The notes under the pieces: generated by a model
Databases searched by the model: none
What the model saw: only the letters and a program-made list of their open reading frames with translations
Told to the model about the DNA's origin: nothing
Position numbers and translations under genes: made by a program
From: Chloroflexota bacterium
GTDB taxonomy: Bacteria; Chloroflexota; Limnocylindria; Limnocylindrales; CSP1-4
Reading direction: 5' to 3'
NCBI GenBank assembly: GCA_021786915.1
Contig: JAJYMP010000204.1
Location: 1-6,712 of the forward strand
DNA: 6,712 bases
Shown: positions 1-6,712 of the stretch, one piece after another
Numbering within the stretch: the stretch's first letter is position 1
Layout of the letters: the number at the start of each line of letters is the position of its first letter

Positions 1-1049
1 CGGTAGGCGTCCACCGAGAGCAGCTGGAGGCGCGTGTTGGACGTCACCGACGCCGTGACGCCACCCATCCCGCCGAAGAACATCAGGGCGACGCTGACGC
101 CGTACAGGGGCGAGATCCCCAGCAGGACCAGCACGCTGCCCAGTGCGACGGCGCCGACGAGGAACCGCCGCTCGGTGGCCACGCGGGTCCGCATGAGCGC
201 GATGCCCGCCACGAGCGAACCCGCGCCGAGCGCCGCCTGCATCACGCCGAAGCCCGTCGCGCCGGCGCCCAGTGTGTACGCCAGCAGCGGCGTCGCAACC
301 GACCAGTTGAACCCCAGCAGCCCGACCACGCCGAACAGCGCGAGGACCCGGCGGATCGCCCGGTCGCCCAGCGCATAGCGGACGCCTGCGCCGATGTCGG
401 TGACGATGCGCGCCTGGGCGGCATTCGGGTTGGCGCCCTCGCGGGCGTGTGGCGGACGGGCGAACGCGAGCGGGAGCACCGCCAGGACCGCGATCGACGG
501 CACGAAGCTCGCGGCGTTGAGGAACAGCGTGGTCGAGACGCCGAAGGCCGCCACCATCGCCCCGCCGATCCCGCCGCCGAGCAGCCTCGCCACGTTGAAC
601 TGGATGCTGTTGAGCGCCACGGCGTTGCCCACGAGGTCCCTGCCGACGATCTCCGGCACCAGCGCCGCCTGCGCGGGGTTGCCGAACGCGTTGGTCAGCC
701 CGAGACCGAGCGCGAGGACCCCGACCTCCCAGTACTGGACCCGCCCCGACCAGACGAGGAGCCCGAGGACCACGGCCTGGAGCATGGCGCCGATCTGGGT
801 CATCACCAGCACGCGCCGGCGCGGCAGCCGGTCCGCGAGCACGCCGCCGAGCAGCGGGAATACCAGCATCGGCAGGAACTGGAGGGTGGTGATGACGGCC
901 AGGGCGAACGCCGAGTTGGTCAGCTGGAGGACCAGCCAGGCCTGCGCGACGCTCTGCGCCCAGGTCCCGGCGCCCGAGACGAGCTGGCTCGACCAGTACC
1001 ACCGGTAGGCGGGAACGGCGAATGCGGGCGGGAGCGACACCGATGCCAT
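1..1049 (-). CDS. MFS transporter, EntS/MFS_3-like exporter (partial, 3' end outside window)
   Basis: This is an inner-membrane major facilitator superfamily protein, probably a drug/proton-antiport type exporter; its substrate cannot be read from the sequence. Translating the minus strand from the ATG at 1049-1047 gives 349 residues with no stop before the window edge. About ten hydrophobic helices are visible (first near residues 20-42, last near 320-345), so the final two of the usual twelve lie outside. After helix 2 comes MFS motif A, G-G-V-L-A-D-R-L-P-R-R-R at residues 68-79. The N-terminus (AYRWYWSSQLVSGAGTW, residues 14-30) and the 'NPAQAALVPEIV' stretch after helix 4 are typical of the MFS_3 group that includes the enterobactin exporter EntS. 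No upstream in-frame start competes, but I see no clear Shine-Dalgarno. It starts 22 bases after the lysR stop, so the two are probably co-transcribed. Family confidence is high; function is open. Confidence 0.88.
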   Translation of the reverse strand, partial: MASVSLPPAFAVPAYRWYWSSQLVSGAGTWAQSVAQAWLVLQLTNSAFALAVITTLQFLPMLVFPLLGGVLADRLPRRRVLVMTQIGAMLQAVVLGLLVWSGRVQYWEVGVLALGLGLTNAFGNPAQAALVPEIVGRDLVGNAVALNSIQFNVARLLGGGIGGAMVAAFGVSTTLFLNAASFVPSIAVLAVLPLAFARPPHAREGANPNAAQARIVTDIGAGVRYALGDRAIRRVLALFGVVGLLGFNWSVATPLLAYTLGAGATGFGVMQAALGAGSLVAGIALMRTRVATERRFLVGAVALGSVLVLLGISPLYGVSVALMFFGGMGGVTASVTSNTRLQLLSVDAY

Positions 1050-1071
1050 CGCGACAAGGGTGCCACACGCC

Positions 1072-1989
1072 TCAGGCGAGGATGGCCCCCCGACCGGGCA
1101 GGAGGTCGGCGATATCGTCGAGGACGTCGAGGAAGCCCTTGACGGCCGGGCTGACGACAGCCTTCTCGGCCCGCCGGGCGGCGAAGATCTGGCGCCGGAT
1201 CGGCCGGATCCCCTCGATCTCGATCACGCGCAGCACGCCCCGGGCGACGTCTCCCGCCACCGCGGTGTGCGGCAGCAGCGCGACGCCCAGCCCGTGGCCG
1301 ACCATCTGCTTCGCGGCGTCGATGTTGTCGAGCTCGATGCGGCTGCGCGGGACGACGCCGGCCTCGCGGAAGACCGCCGACGTCGCGTCGTAGTAGCTCG
1401 ACGTCCGGTCAAACAGGATCAGCGTCGAGGCTGACAGCCGCTCCACGCCGATCCGCCCGGCGCGCACGAAGGCGTGCCCCGGCGGCACCACGAGCAGCAG
1501 CTCGTCCTCGTAGAGCGGGGTCAGCGTGACGCCCGGCCGATGGATCTCGCGCACGAGCCCGATCTCGAGCTCGCCTGCACCCACGAGGTCAACGATCTCC
1601 TCGGAGTGCCCCGTCCGCACCACGAGCCGGGCGGCCGGGTGGTCCCGCACGAACCGCTCGAGCAGCTTGGGCAGGACGTAGGTGCCGACGGCCGGCGCGG
1701 CCCCGATCGCGAGTTCCTCGGCGAGGCGGGACCCGTGCTCCCCCACCGCCGCCTGGCCGGCCTGGAGCGAGTCGATCGCCCGTTCGGCATACGGCCGGAA
1801 CGCATCCCCGGCGGCGGTGAGCTCCATGCCCCGGCGCGACCGTTCGAAGAGCGCCACGCCCAACTCCCGCTCAAGCCCCTGGAGGCGCGCGGTGAGGCCC
1901 GGCTGCGTGACGTGCAGGGTGTCGGCGGCACGGCTGAGGTTCCGCTGCCTCGCCACCTCGAGGAACGCCTCGATCTGGGTGACCAGCAT
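1072..1989 (-). CDS. LysR-family transcriptional regulator
   Basis: This is a DNA-binding LysR-type regulator of 305 residues, the usual length for the family. The N-terminal winged helix-turn-helix covers about residues 4-62, with the classic LSRAADTLHVTQPGLT segment (18-33) and the following LERELGVALFER (39-50). A linker helix leads to an effector-binding domain of two periplasmic-binding-like lobes (about 90-295); the GHGLGVALLP stretch near the C-terminal side is typical. The ATG at 1989-1987 has a GGAG (plus-strand 2003-2000) 10 bases upstream. The gene runs divergently from the glyoxylate-shunt operon and is followed closely by an MFS gene, so it may control either or both. A perfect palindrome with a LysR-box core ends 5 bases from its start codon, suggesting autoregulation. 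The co-inducer is not deducible; a metabolite of acetate or glyoxylate metabolism is inference from context only. Confidence 0.95.
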   Translation of the reverse strand: MLVTQIEAFLEVARQRNLSRAADTLHVTQPGLTARLQGLERELGVALFERSRRGMELTAAGDAFRPYAERAIDSLQAGQAAVGEHGSRLAEELAIGAAPAVGTYVLPKLLERFVRDHPAARLVVRTGHSEEIVDLVGAGELEIGLVREIHRPGVTLTPLYEDELLLVVPPGHAFVRAGRIGVERLSASTLILFDRTSSYYDATSAVFREAGVVPRSRIELDNIDAAKQMVGHGLGVALLPHTAVAGDVARGVLRVIEIEGIRPIRRQIFAARRAEKAVVSPAVKGFLDVLDDIADLLPGRGAILA

Positions 1990-1993
1990 CCGC

Positions 1994-2028
1994 GATGAGC
2001 TCCATCACTCATGGTGATGGAGCTCATC
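1994..2028. promoter_or_regulatory. Perfect inverted repeat, candidate LysR operator
   Basis: Arms of 15 bases, GATGAGCTCCATCAC (1994-2008) and its exact complement GTGATGGAGCTCATC (2014-2028), flank a 5-base centre at 2009-2013. The exact middle is T-N11-A (T2005 to A2017), also readable as ATC-N9-GAT (2004-2018), the known form of LysR-family binding boxes. It lies between lysR and the divergent glyoxylate operon, begins 5 bases from the lysR start codon and covers the lysR Shine-Dalgarno. No T-run follows, which argues against a terminator. Assignment to this LysR protein is inference. Confidence 0.72.
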
Positions 2029-2034
2029 ATAACA
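2026..2034 (-). promoter_or_regulatory. Candidate extended -10 promoter of lysR
   Basis: Read on the minus strand from 2034 to 2026 the sequence is TGTTATGAT: an extended -10 (TG, one base, then TATGAT, 5 of 6 matches to TATAAT) in one of the few AT-rich patches of the window. No good -35 is seen at 16-18 bases upstream, as is common for extended -10 promoters. Transcription would begin near 2019, inside the inverted repeat, giving a leader of about 30 bases before the lysR ATG. The inner three bases of the -10 lie within the palindrome, so a protein bound there would block this promoter. Confidence 0.45.
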
Positions 2035-2093
2035 AGCGATTGGACTGATGGAACGGATTGCGGGACGATGCCGGCCCCCGCCGCCCCCGATTC

Positions 2094-2101
2094 GGAAGGA
2101 G
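2094..2101 (+). promoter_or_regulatory. Strong Shine-Dalgarno of the 48-residue ORF
   Basis: GGAAGGAG lies 8 bases before the ATG at 2110. It is the strongest ribosome-binding signal of the control region and is why the start is placed at 2110 rather than at the in-frame ATG at 2011, which lies inside the palindrome without such a signal. Confidence 0.75.
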
Positions 2102-2109
2102 TCGTCCCC

Positions 2110-2256
2110 ATGTCCCAGCCGAGTGACGAAGACGAGCCGACGGCCGAGGATGCTGCCATCCCCCGAGCCTGGACAGCAAAGCCCGTGACGTGTTCTGCCC
2201 TCGAGGCCGAGTGCGGATGCCCCGGGGACTGCCCGCGCGACCACGAGAACGAGTAG
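2110..2256 (+). CDS. Small acidic Cys-rich protein, unknown function
   Basis: I do not recognise this 48-residue protein. It starts MSQPSDEDEPTAEDAA, with 12 acidic and only 3 Lys/Arg residues overall, and has no membrane segment or signal peptide, so it should be cytosolic. The C-terminal half has cysteines at 28, 35, 37 and 41 and a histidine at 45, spaced C-x6-C-x-C-x3-C-x3-H, which could bind zinc or another metal. The reading frame also extends upstream to an ATG at 2011, but GGAAGGAG 8 bases before 2110 favours the short form. The gene ends 15 bases before malate synthase and reads in the same direction, so it is probably the first gene of the glyoxylate operon. It could be a small metal-binding protein, a partner of one of the two enzymes, or a translated leader. 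The good ribosome site and the clustered cysteines argue it is real. Confidence 0.6.
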   Translation: MSQPSDEDEPTAEDAAIPRAWTAKPVTCSALEAECGCPGDCPRDHENE

Positions 2257-2271
2257 GGCCGGGAGACCTCG

Positions 2272-4185
2272 ATGCGCGCGTCCCTCGAGATCCGGCCCGG
2301 CCTCCTTCCCGCCTACGACGACGTCCTGACACCGGCCGCGCTGGACATCCTCGAGACCCTCGCCGGGCTCGACGACGAGCGTCGGGCGCTGATGGCGGTC
2401 CGTGCGGAACGCCGGCGACGGCGGGCCGCGACGGGCGAGCCGATCGGCTTCCTCGCCCCCGACGCCCCGGTCGGCCGGACGGGGCTCACGGCCGCCGACG
2501 CAAGGGAAGGCCGCTTCCGCGGGGCGCCCGTCCCGGACGACCTCGTCCGCCAGTGGATCCAGGGCACGGGCCCGGCAGCCCGCCCCCGCGCGTCGGTTGA
2601 GCAGAACCTGCGCAACGTCGCCTACGCGCTCCTCTCGGGCGCGGACGGCTGGATGTTCGACGGCGAGGACGCGCTGGGCCAGGTCGACACGATGGCGCTC
2701 GAGAACCAGCGCAGCCTCCGGCTCGCCTTCGCCGGCGACCCGCGGTTCCTGCGCGTGGCCGAGACCGTCGCCGGGGAGGTGAACGCCTGGTCGGAGGGCT
2801 TCCTCGGCCGGCGGATCGTGGCCGACTGGCGGGCCCAGCTCCGGGCGACCACGCGCCTCTTCCGCCCCCGGGGCCTCCACCTCGACGACCGGCACGTCCG
2901 CCGCGCCGACGGGTCGGGGTTCTCGGCCTCCCTCGTGGACACCGCCCTGTACCTCGCCGCCAACGCCACGGCCCTTCGCGCCGAGGGCCGCAGCATCGTC
3001 CTCTACCTGCCCAAGATCCAGACCGCCGACGAGGCCGCGCTGTGGGCGGCGCTGCTCGACGCGCTCGAGGGGCAGTTCGGGCTGCCGGGCGGGAGCATCC
3101 GCGTGTACGTCCTCGTCGAGCAGCTCGAGGCCGCCTTCCAGCTGCTCGAGATCCGCGCCGCCCTGGGCGCCCACTTCGTCGGGTTCAACACCGGCCGCTG
3201 GGACTACATCAACTCCGTGGCCGACGCCCTCCACGGCGACCCCGCCTTCGCCAACCCGAACATCGACGCGATCGGCATGACGTACGCGTACATGCGCGCC
3301 TACGAGGACCGCGTCCGGCGGGCGGTCAACACCCCTGACCTCGGCGGGCGCTGCGCCCTCTGGCAGGGCGGCATGGAGGCGCAGATCCCGGTCGGCACCG
3401 AGCGCGGCGTCGAGGCGGCCATGCGCAAGGCGGTCGCGGGGGCGGAGCGCGAGCGGCGCGAGGGCGCCTCGGGCAAGTGGGTCGCCCACTGGAAGATGGT
3501 CCACATCGTGCGGCCCGTCTGGGAGCGGGCGGGCGAGGACAACCAGCTGGGCCGCGCCTTCCCGCCGCTCACCCACACGGAGGGGGACGCGGCCGCATTG
3601 ACCGCCCTGGAGCCGGCGCCCCGCACGGTCCGCGGGGCCCGGGACCTGCTGTCGGTGGGCCTCCAGTACGGCAACGCGTTCCTGCGCGGCTTCCAGGCCG
3701 CGGCCCTCAAGCCCGCCGACTTCTTCGGCGACGGCGACGTGCTCTACCTCATGGAGGACATGGCGACCGGCGAGATCCGGCTCTCGATCCTCTGGGAGTG
3801 GCTGCACAAGGCGGCTCCGTTCACCGAGGACGATCCCGAGACCGGCGTGCGCGCCGGCGACGCTCTCACCCCGGCGCTGTTCGACCGCCTGCTGGGGGAG
3901 GAGCACGCCAAGCTCCTCGCCGCGTCGGACCGGGACGTCCACGACGACTCGAAGCGGACGTCGCTGCCCGTGGCCCGCGAGGTGGTCGCCGCCTACGTGG
4001 GCTCGGCCGCCAAGCCGCCGTGGTGCATCGACCTGCTCAACCAGAACCTGGGCAACGACGACGCGACCCTGGCCCGCCGCCGCTGCGCCCGGTCCCTCGA
4101 GGCGTTGGCGCTTGACGGCACCCGCCTGACCGCGCCGCCCGACTTCGACCCCCTTCCCATGGCCGAAAGGAGCGTCCCCGCATGA
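2272..4185 (+). CDS. aceB: Malate synthase (MSA type, divergent and long)
   Basis: This cytosolic enzyme condenses glyoxylate with acetyl-CoA to give malate and CoA, the second step of the glyoxylate shunt. In its 637 residues the malate synthase A landmarks appear in order: an N-terminal [10 protein letters not shown] segment (18-27), the FEDS-like 'FDGEDA' near 130, the RPRGLHL loop (198-204) with the expected catalytic arginine, Glu283 in VLVE and Asp311 in [10 protein letters not shown] as expected Mg ligands 28 residues apart, a WVAH segment, and [11 protein letters not shown] (492-502) whose Asp496 matches the catalytic base. Members are usually about 530-550 residues; this one has an enlarged segment between about 135 and 195 and a C-terminal extension. 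The signature GLNCGRWDYIFS is changed here to [17 protein letters not shown] (2261-2265) lies 6 bases before the ATG. Its stop overlaps the isocitrate lyase start (ATGA), implying coupled translation. Another HpcH/HpaI-superfamily lyase is a remote alternative. Confidence 0.88.
   Translation: MRASLEIRPGLLPAYDDVLTPAALDILETLAGLDDERRALMAVRAERRRRRAATGEPIGFLAPDAPVGRTGLTAADAREGRFRGAPVPDDLVRQWIQGTGPAARPRASVEQNLRNVAYALLSGADGWMFDGEDALGQVDTMALENQRSLRLAFAGDPRFLRVAETVAGEVNAWSEGFLGRRIVADWRAQLRATTRLFRPRGLHLDDRHVRRADGSGFSASLVDTALYLAANATALRAEGRSIVLYLPKIQTADEAALWAALLDALEGQFGLPGGSIRVYVLVEQLEAAFQLLEIRAALGAHFVGFNTGRWDYINSVADALHGDPAFANPNIDAIGMTYAYMRAYEDRVRRAVNTPDLGGRCALWQGGMEAQIPVGTERGVEAAMRKAVAGAERERREGASGKWVAHWKMVHIVRPVWERAGEDNQLGRAFPPLTHTEGDAAALTALEPAPRTVRGARDLLSVGLQYGNAFLRGFQAAALKPADFFGDGDVLYLMEDMATGEIRLSILWEWLHKAAPFTEDDPETGVRAGDALTPALFDRLLGEEHAKLLAASDRDVHDDSKRTSLPVAREVVAAYVGSAAKPPWCIDLLNQNLGNDDATLARRRCARSLEALALDGTRLTAPPDFDPLPMAERSVPA
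4166..4172 (+). promoter_or_regulatory. Shine-Dalgarno of isocitrate lyase inside the malate synthase end
   Basis: AAAGGAG lies within the last codons of malate synthase, 9 bases before the ATG at 4182. It fixes the lyase start at the ATGA overlap and allows both re-initiation by terminating ribosomes and independent loading. Confidence 0.75.
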
Positions 4186-6506
4186 CCGCACCGACCGTCC
4201 GCACGGAGGCCTCGTCCAGACAGGCCCCGCCCGTCGGCCCCGCCGACATCGACCTCGAGGCCGAGCTCGCCGCCACGCGCGCCTGGCTCGCTGGCCCGCG
4301 GTTCGCCGGCATCACGCGACTCCACTCCGCCCGCCAGGTGGTGGAGCAGCGCGGCGCGATCCCGGTCGACTACCCGGTGGCCCGCGAGGCCGCGGCGGCG
4401 TTCCATGCGCGCCTGCGCGACCTGTTCGGGCAGCGCCGCTGCATCACGACGTTCGGGCCGTACTCGCCCGGGCAGGCCGTGGTGATGAAGCGCCTCGGCG
4501 TCGAGGGGATCTACCTCGGCGGCTGGGCGACCTCCGCCAAGGGGTCCGCCACCGAGGACCCGGGGCCGGACCTCGCGTCCTACCCGCTCTCGCAGGTCCC
4601 CGACGAGGCGGCCGGCCTCGTCCGCGCGCTCCTGACCGCGGACCGCAACCAGGCCTACCAGCGCTCCCGCATGACGGCCGAGCAGCGCGCCGCCGCCCCC
4701 GCCGTGGACTACCGGCCGTTCATCATCGCCGACGCAGACACGGGCCACGGCGGCGACCCCCACGTCCGCAACCTGATCCGACGCTTCGTCGAGGCCGGGG
4801 TGCCGGGCTACCACATCGAGGACCAGCGCCCCGGCACCAAGAAGTGCGGCCACCAGGGCGGCAAGGTGCTCGTCAGCAGCAGCGAGCAGATCAAGCGGCT
4901 CAACGCCGCCCGCCTGCAGCTCGACGTGATGCGCGTGCCCGGGATCATCGTCGCCCGGACGGACGCCGAGGCCGCCAACCTCATCGAGACCCGCACCGAC
5001 GAGCGGGACCAGCCGTTCATCGTGGGCGTCACGAACCCCGCGGTGCCCGCGTACAAGACCGCGTATCTCGCGCTCATCCGCCGCTTCCACGCCGCGGGCG
5101 TCGAGGAGCTCAACGGCCATCTGCTCTACGCCGTCGCCGATAGTGAGTACCGGGCGGCCGACGCCTGGCTCGAGCGGACCGGCATCGCCGGGGCGGTCGC
5201 TGCCGCCGCGGCTGACGTCATCGCCGGGGCCGACGTGGACGCGGCCTTCGATCGCACGGCCGAGCAGTTCCTGAGCGCATGGGAGGGCGAGGCGGGCCTC
5301 GCGACCTATGCCGAGGCCGTGGCCGACCACCTCCGCCAGCGCGAGGCGGACGACGACGGCGCGGCGGGGCCCGGGATCACGGTCGACGCCTGGCTCGCCT
5401 TCGCTGCGGGCGCGTCGCACGCCGTCGCGATGGAGCGGGCTCGCGCGCTGGGGCTGGAGGTCAGCTGGGACCCCGAGCTCGCGGCCACGCCGGAGGGCTA
5501 CTACCAGGTGCGCGGGGGCATCCCCTACGCGATCGCGAAGTCCCTTGCCGCAGCACCGTTCGCGGACGTGCTGTGGATGGAGACCAAGACGGCCGACCTG
5601 GACGACGCCCGGCAGTTCGCCGAGGCGATCCACGCGCTGTACCCGGACAAGATGCTCGCGTACAACCTGTCCCCGTCGTTCAACTGGGACTCGACGGGCA
5701 TGTCCGACGACGAGATGCGCCGCTTCCCCGACGAGCTCGGGAGGCTTGGCTTCGTCTTCAACTTCATCACCTACGGCGGCCACCAGGTCGACGGGATCGC
5801 TGCGGAGGAGTTCACGACCTCGCTCCAGCAGGAGGGGATGCTGGCGCTCGCCAAGCTCCAGCGGAAGACGCGGCTGATCGAGTCGCCGTACCGGACGCCG
5901 CAGACGCTGGTCGGCGGGCCGCGGCTCGACGCCGCGCTGGTCGCCTCCTCCGGGCGGACGGCGACCACGATGGCGATGGGCAAGGGCTCGACCCAGCACC
6001 AGCACACGATCCAGACCGAGCTGCCGAAGAGGCTGCTCGAGGAGTGGCTCGCGCTGTGGGCCGAGCACAACGGGGTCACCGGGGGGCTGCGAGTGCGCCT
6101 GCTCCCGCACCGGGCCGGGTCGGAGCTGCTCGAGCTGTCGGTGCTCGGCAGCGACGAAGCGCCCGTCGCGGCCGTCGTCTTCTCGCCCATCCACGACCGG
6201 CGCGGGCGGTCGATCCTCTCGGTGCGGGACCAGGCCACCTTCGACCCGGCGCTCCGCCGCCGTCGGCTGATGACGCTGCTGCACCTGTACCTGATCGAGC
6301 GCTACAGGGCGCGGACGGTCCACTACGTGGCGCCGACCGAGGACAACCGCGTCCAGGCAGAGCGGATGCAGGCGCTCGGGATCTACGCGGAGACGCAGAC
6401 CGAGGTCGGCGAGATCATCGTCGCCGAGGTGAACCGCGAGCGGGTCGGCGAGCTGGTCGACGCCGATCGGGGGGCGCTGCGGGACCTGATCGAGCGGGCG
6501 GGCTGA
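4182..6506 (+). CDS. aceA: Isocitrate lyase, long ICL2-type with C-terminal regulatory-like domain
   Basis: This cytosolic enzyme cleaves isocitrate to succinate and glyoxylate, feeding the malate synthase encoded just upstream; family members may also cleave 2-methylisocitrate. The product has 774 residues, against about 430 for the classical enzyme and close to the mycobacterial ICL2 form. Visible landmarks: DADTGHGG (184-191) for metal binding, the signature KKCGH (220-224) with catalytic Cys222, ARTDA (258-262), SPSFNW (497-502), and KGSTQHQH (601-608). Between about 270 and 425 lies a helical insertion absent from short enzymes. From about 625 to the end is an extra domain containing [14 protein letters not shown] and [10 protein letters not shown] (714-723). 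This matches the ICL2 C-terminal domain, which in Mycobacterium tuberculosis is GNAT-like and lets acetyl-CoA or propionyl-CoA activate the enzyme. Here the canonical GNAT Q/R-x-x-G-x-G loop is absent, so acetyl transfer is not expected. The start overlaps the malate synthase stop by 4 bases. Confidence 0.95.
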   Translation: MTAPTVRTEASSRQAPPVGPADIDLEAELAATRAWLAGPRFAGITRLHSARQVVEQRGAIPVDYPVAREAAAAFHARLRDLFGQRRCITTFGPYSPGQAVVMKRLGVEGIYLGGWATSAKGSATEDPGPDLASYPLSQVPDEAAGLVRALLTADRNQAYQRSRMTAEQRAAAPAVDYRPFIIADADTGHGGDPHVRNLIRRFVEAGVPGYHIEDQRPGTKKCGHQGGKVLVSSSEQIKRLNAARLQLDVMRVPGIIVARTDAEAANLIETRTDERDQPFIVGVTNPAVPAYKTAYLALIRRFHAAGVEELNGHLLYAVADSEYRAADAWLERTGIAGAVAAAAADVIAGADVDAAFDRTAEQFLSAWEGEAGLATYAEAVADHLRQREADDDGAAGPGITVDAWLAFAAGASHAVAMERARALGLEVSWDPELAATPEGYYQVRGGIPYAIAKSLAAAPFADVLWMETKTADLDDARQFAEAIHALYPDKMLAYNLSPSFNWDSTGMSDDEMRRFPDELGRLGFVFNFITYGGHQVDGIAAEEFTTSLQQEGMLALAKLQRKTRLIESPYRTPQTLVGGPRLDAALVASSGRTATTMAMGKGSTQHQHTIQTELPKRLLEEWLALWAEHNGVTGGLRVRLLPHRAGSELLELSVLGSDEAPVAAVVFSPIHDRRGRSILSVRDQATFDPALRRRRLMTLLHLYLIERYRARTVHYVAPTEDNRVQAERMQALGIYAETQTEVGEIIVAEVNRERVGELVDADRGALRDLIERAG

Positions 6507-6557
6507 GTCCCGCCAGCGCGCTGCCCAGTGGCCCGATCCGCTGGTCCCTCGCTCGTT

Positions 6558-6668
6558 GAGTCGCGTCGGGGTCAGGAGCGCCTCCCGCGCGCACGGGCCG
6601 CGCCGCGGACCGCCGGCCCGGGCCGGCGTCCGCGCACGCCGCCGCGCGTCGTGACCCCAGCACGACTC
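6558..6668. repeat. Nested imperfect inverted repeat downstream of the glyoxylate operon
   Basis: Outer arms GAGTCG (6558-6563) and CGACTC (6663-6668) enclose a second pair, GGGGTCA (6568-6574) and TGACCCC (6652-6658), with 4-base partly mismatched joints on each side in symmetric register. At the core, GCGGAC (6605-6610) pairs with GTCCGC (6628-6633), with one bulged C, around the perfect 16-base palindrome GCCGGCCCGGGCCGGC (6612-6627). As RNA this would form a long interrupted hairpin. It begins about 50 bases after the lyase stop. It may be a transcript-end or stability structure or an extragenic palindromic element; there is no T-run. The rest of 6507-6712 shows no gene I can support. Confidence 0.5.
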
Positions 6669-6670
6669 GG

Positions 6671-6690
6671 CCCCCGGCGCGCGGCGGGGG
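6671..6690. terminator. Possible GC-only stem-loop after the operon
   Basis: CCCCCG (6671-6676) pairs with CGGGGG (6685-6690) across an 8-base loop. It directly follows the larger inverted repeat. No T-tract follows, so if it ends transcription it would be of the tail-less type proposed for high-GC bacteria. In such GC-rich sequence a 6-base stem can arise by chance. Confidence 0.25.
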
Positions 6691-6712
6691 TCCCGGGTGG
6701 CGACCAGCGGGC

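Noticed and set aside
34..1434. Several plus-strand frames of 100-230 codons opposite the MFS and lysR genes
   Set aside because: They are antisense shadows of two clearly recognisable minus-strand genes and encode biased, unrecognisable sequences.
1994..2028. Palindrome as a rho-independent terminator between divergent genes
   Set aside because: No T-run follows on either strand, and it sits between divergent starts where no transcript needs to end.
2040..2069. Possible plus-strand promoter TTGGAC (2040-2045) and GACGAT (2064-2069)
   Set aside because: Only about three of six matches in each box with an 18-base gap. The operon promoter probably lies in this region but I cannot place it from sequence.
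2011..2109. Upstream extension of the small Cys-rich ORF to the ATG at 2011
   Set aside because: The 2011 start lies inside the palindrome without a good Shine-Dalgarno, whereas the ATG at 2110 has GGAAGGAG at 8 bases. The extra 33 residues show no conserved features.
2005..4191. 728-codon open frame on the minus strand opposite malate synthase
   Set aside because: Its product is low-complexity (Arg, Gly, Val, Glu, Ala repeats) and matches no family I know. Long antisense frames are expected opposite high-GC genes, and the plus strand holds a clear enzyme.
3993..6323. 776-codon open frame on the minus strand opposite isocitrate lyase
   Set aside because: Same reason: it is compositionally biased, has no recognisable domain, overlaps two well-supported genes on the other strand, and has no fitting ribosome site that I could see.
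6415..6663. 82-codon minus-strand frame over the end of the lyase and the downstream repeats
   Set aside because: It is a low-complexity Arg/Ala/Pro product overlapping the lyase C-terminus and the inverted repeats, and is best explained by GC bias.

Overview
The window is very GC-rich (roughly 70-75% by eye), with codons ending almost always in G or C. It looks like bacterial chromosome from a high-GC lineage such as Actinobacteria or Chloroflexota. The two-domain, ICL2-type isocitrate lyase fits either group. The sequence alone does not settle the taxon, and I see no mobile element, rRNA, tRNA or CRISPR array.

Layout: two transcription units diverge from a short control region at about 1990-2109. 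Leftwards (minus strand) lie a LysR-family regulator (1072-1989) and, 22 bases later, an MFS transporter of the EntS/MFS_3 type that runs off the left edge (1-1049, last two helices missing). Rightwards (plus strand) lie a 48-residue acidic cysteine-rich protein of unknown function (2110-2256), a malate synthase A-type enzyme (2272-4185) and a long isocitrate lyase with a C-terminal regulatory-type domain (4182-6506). The last two overlap by the 4-base ATGA, so the three rightward genes look like one operon. After it, 6507-6712 holds no convincing gene but carries nested GC-rich inverted repeats.

How it works together: isocitrate lyase cleaves isocitrate to succinate and glyoxylate, and malate synthase joins glyoxylate to acetyl-CoA to give malate. 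The operon therefore encodes both enzymes of the glyoxylate shunt, used for growth on acetate, fatty acids or other C2-yielding substrates. The LysR protein is the natural candidate regulator. A perfect 15-bp inverted repeat (1994-2028), containing a T-N11-A LysR box at its exact centre, sits just upstream of lysR, overlaps a good extended -10 promoter for lysR, and lies about 80 bases before the operon.

The points most worth following up are this operator, the unrecognised Cys-rich small protein that opens the operon, the divergent malate synthase, and the folded region behind the operon.
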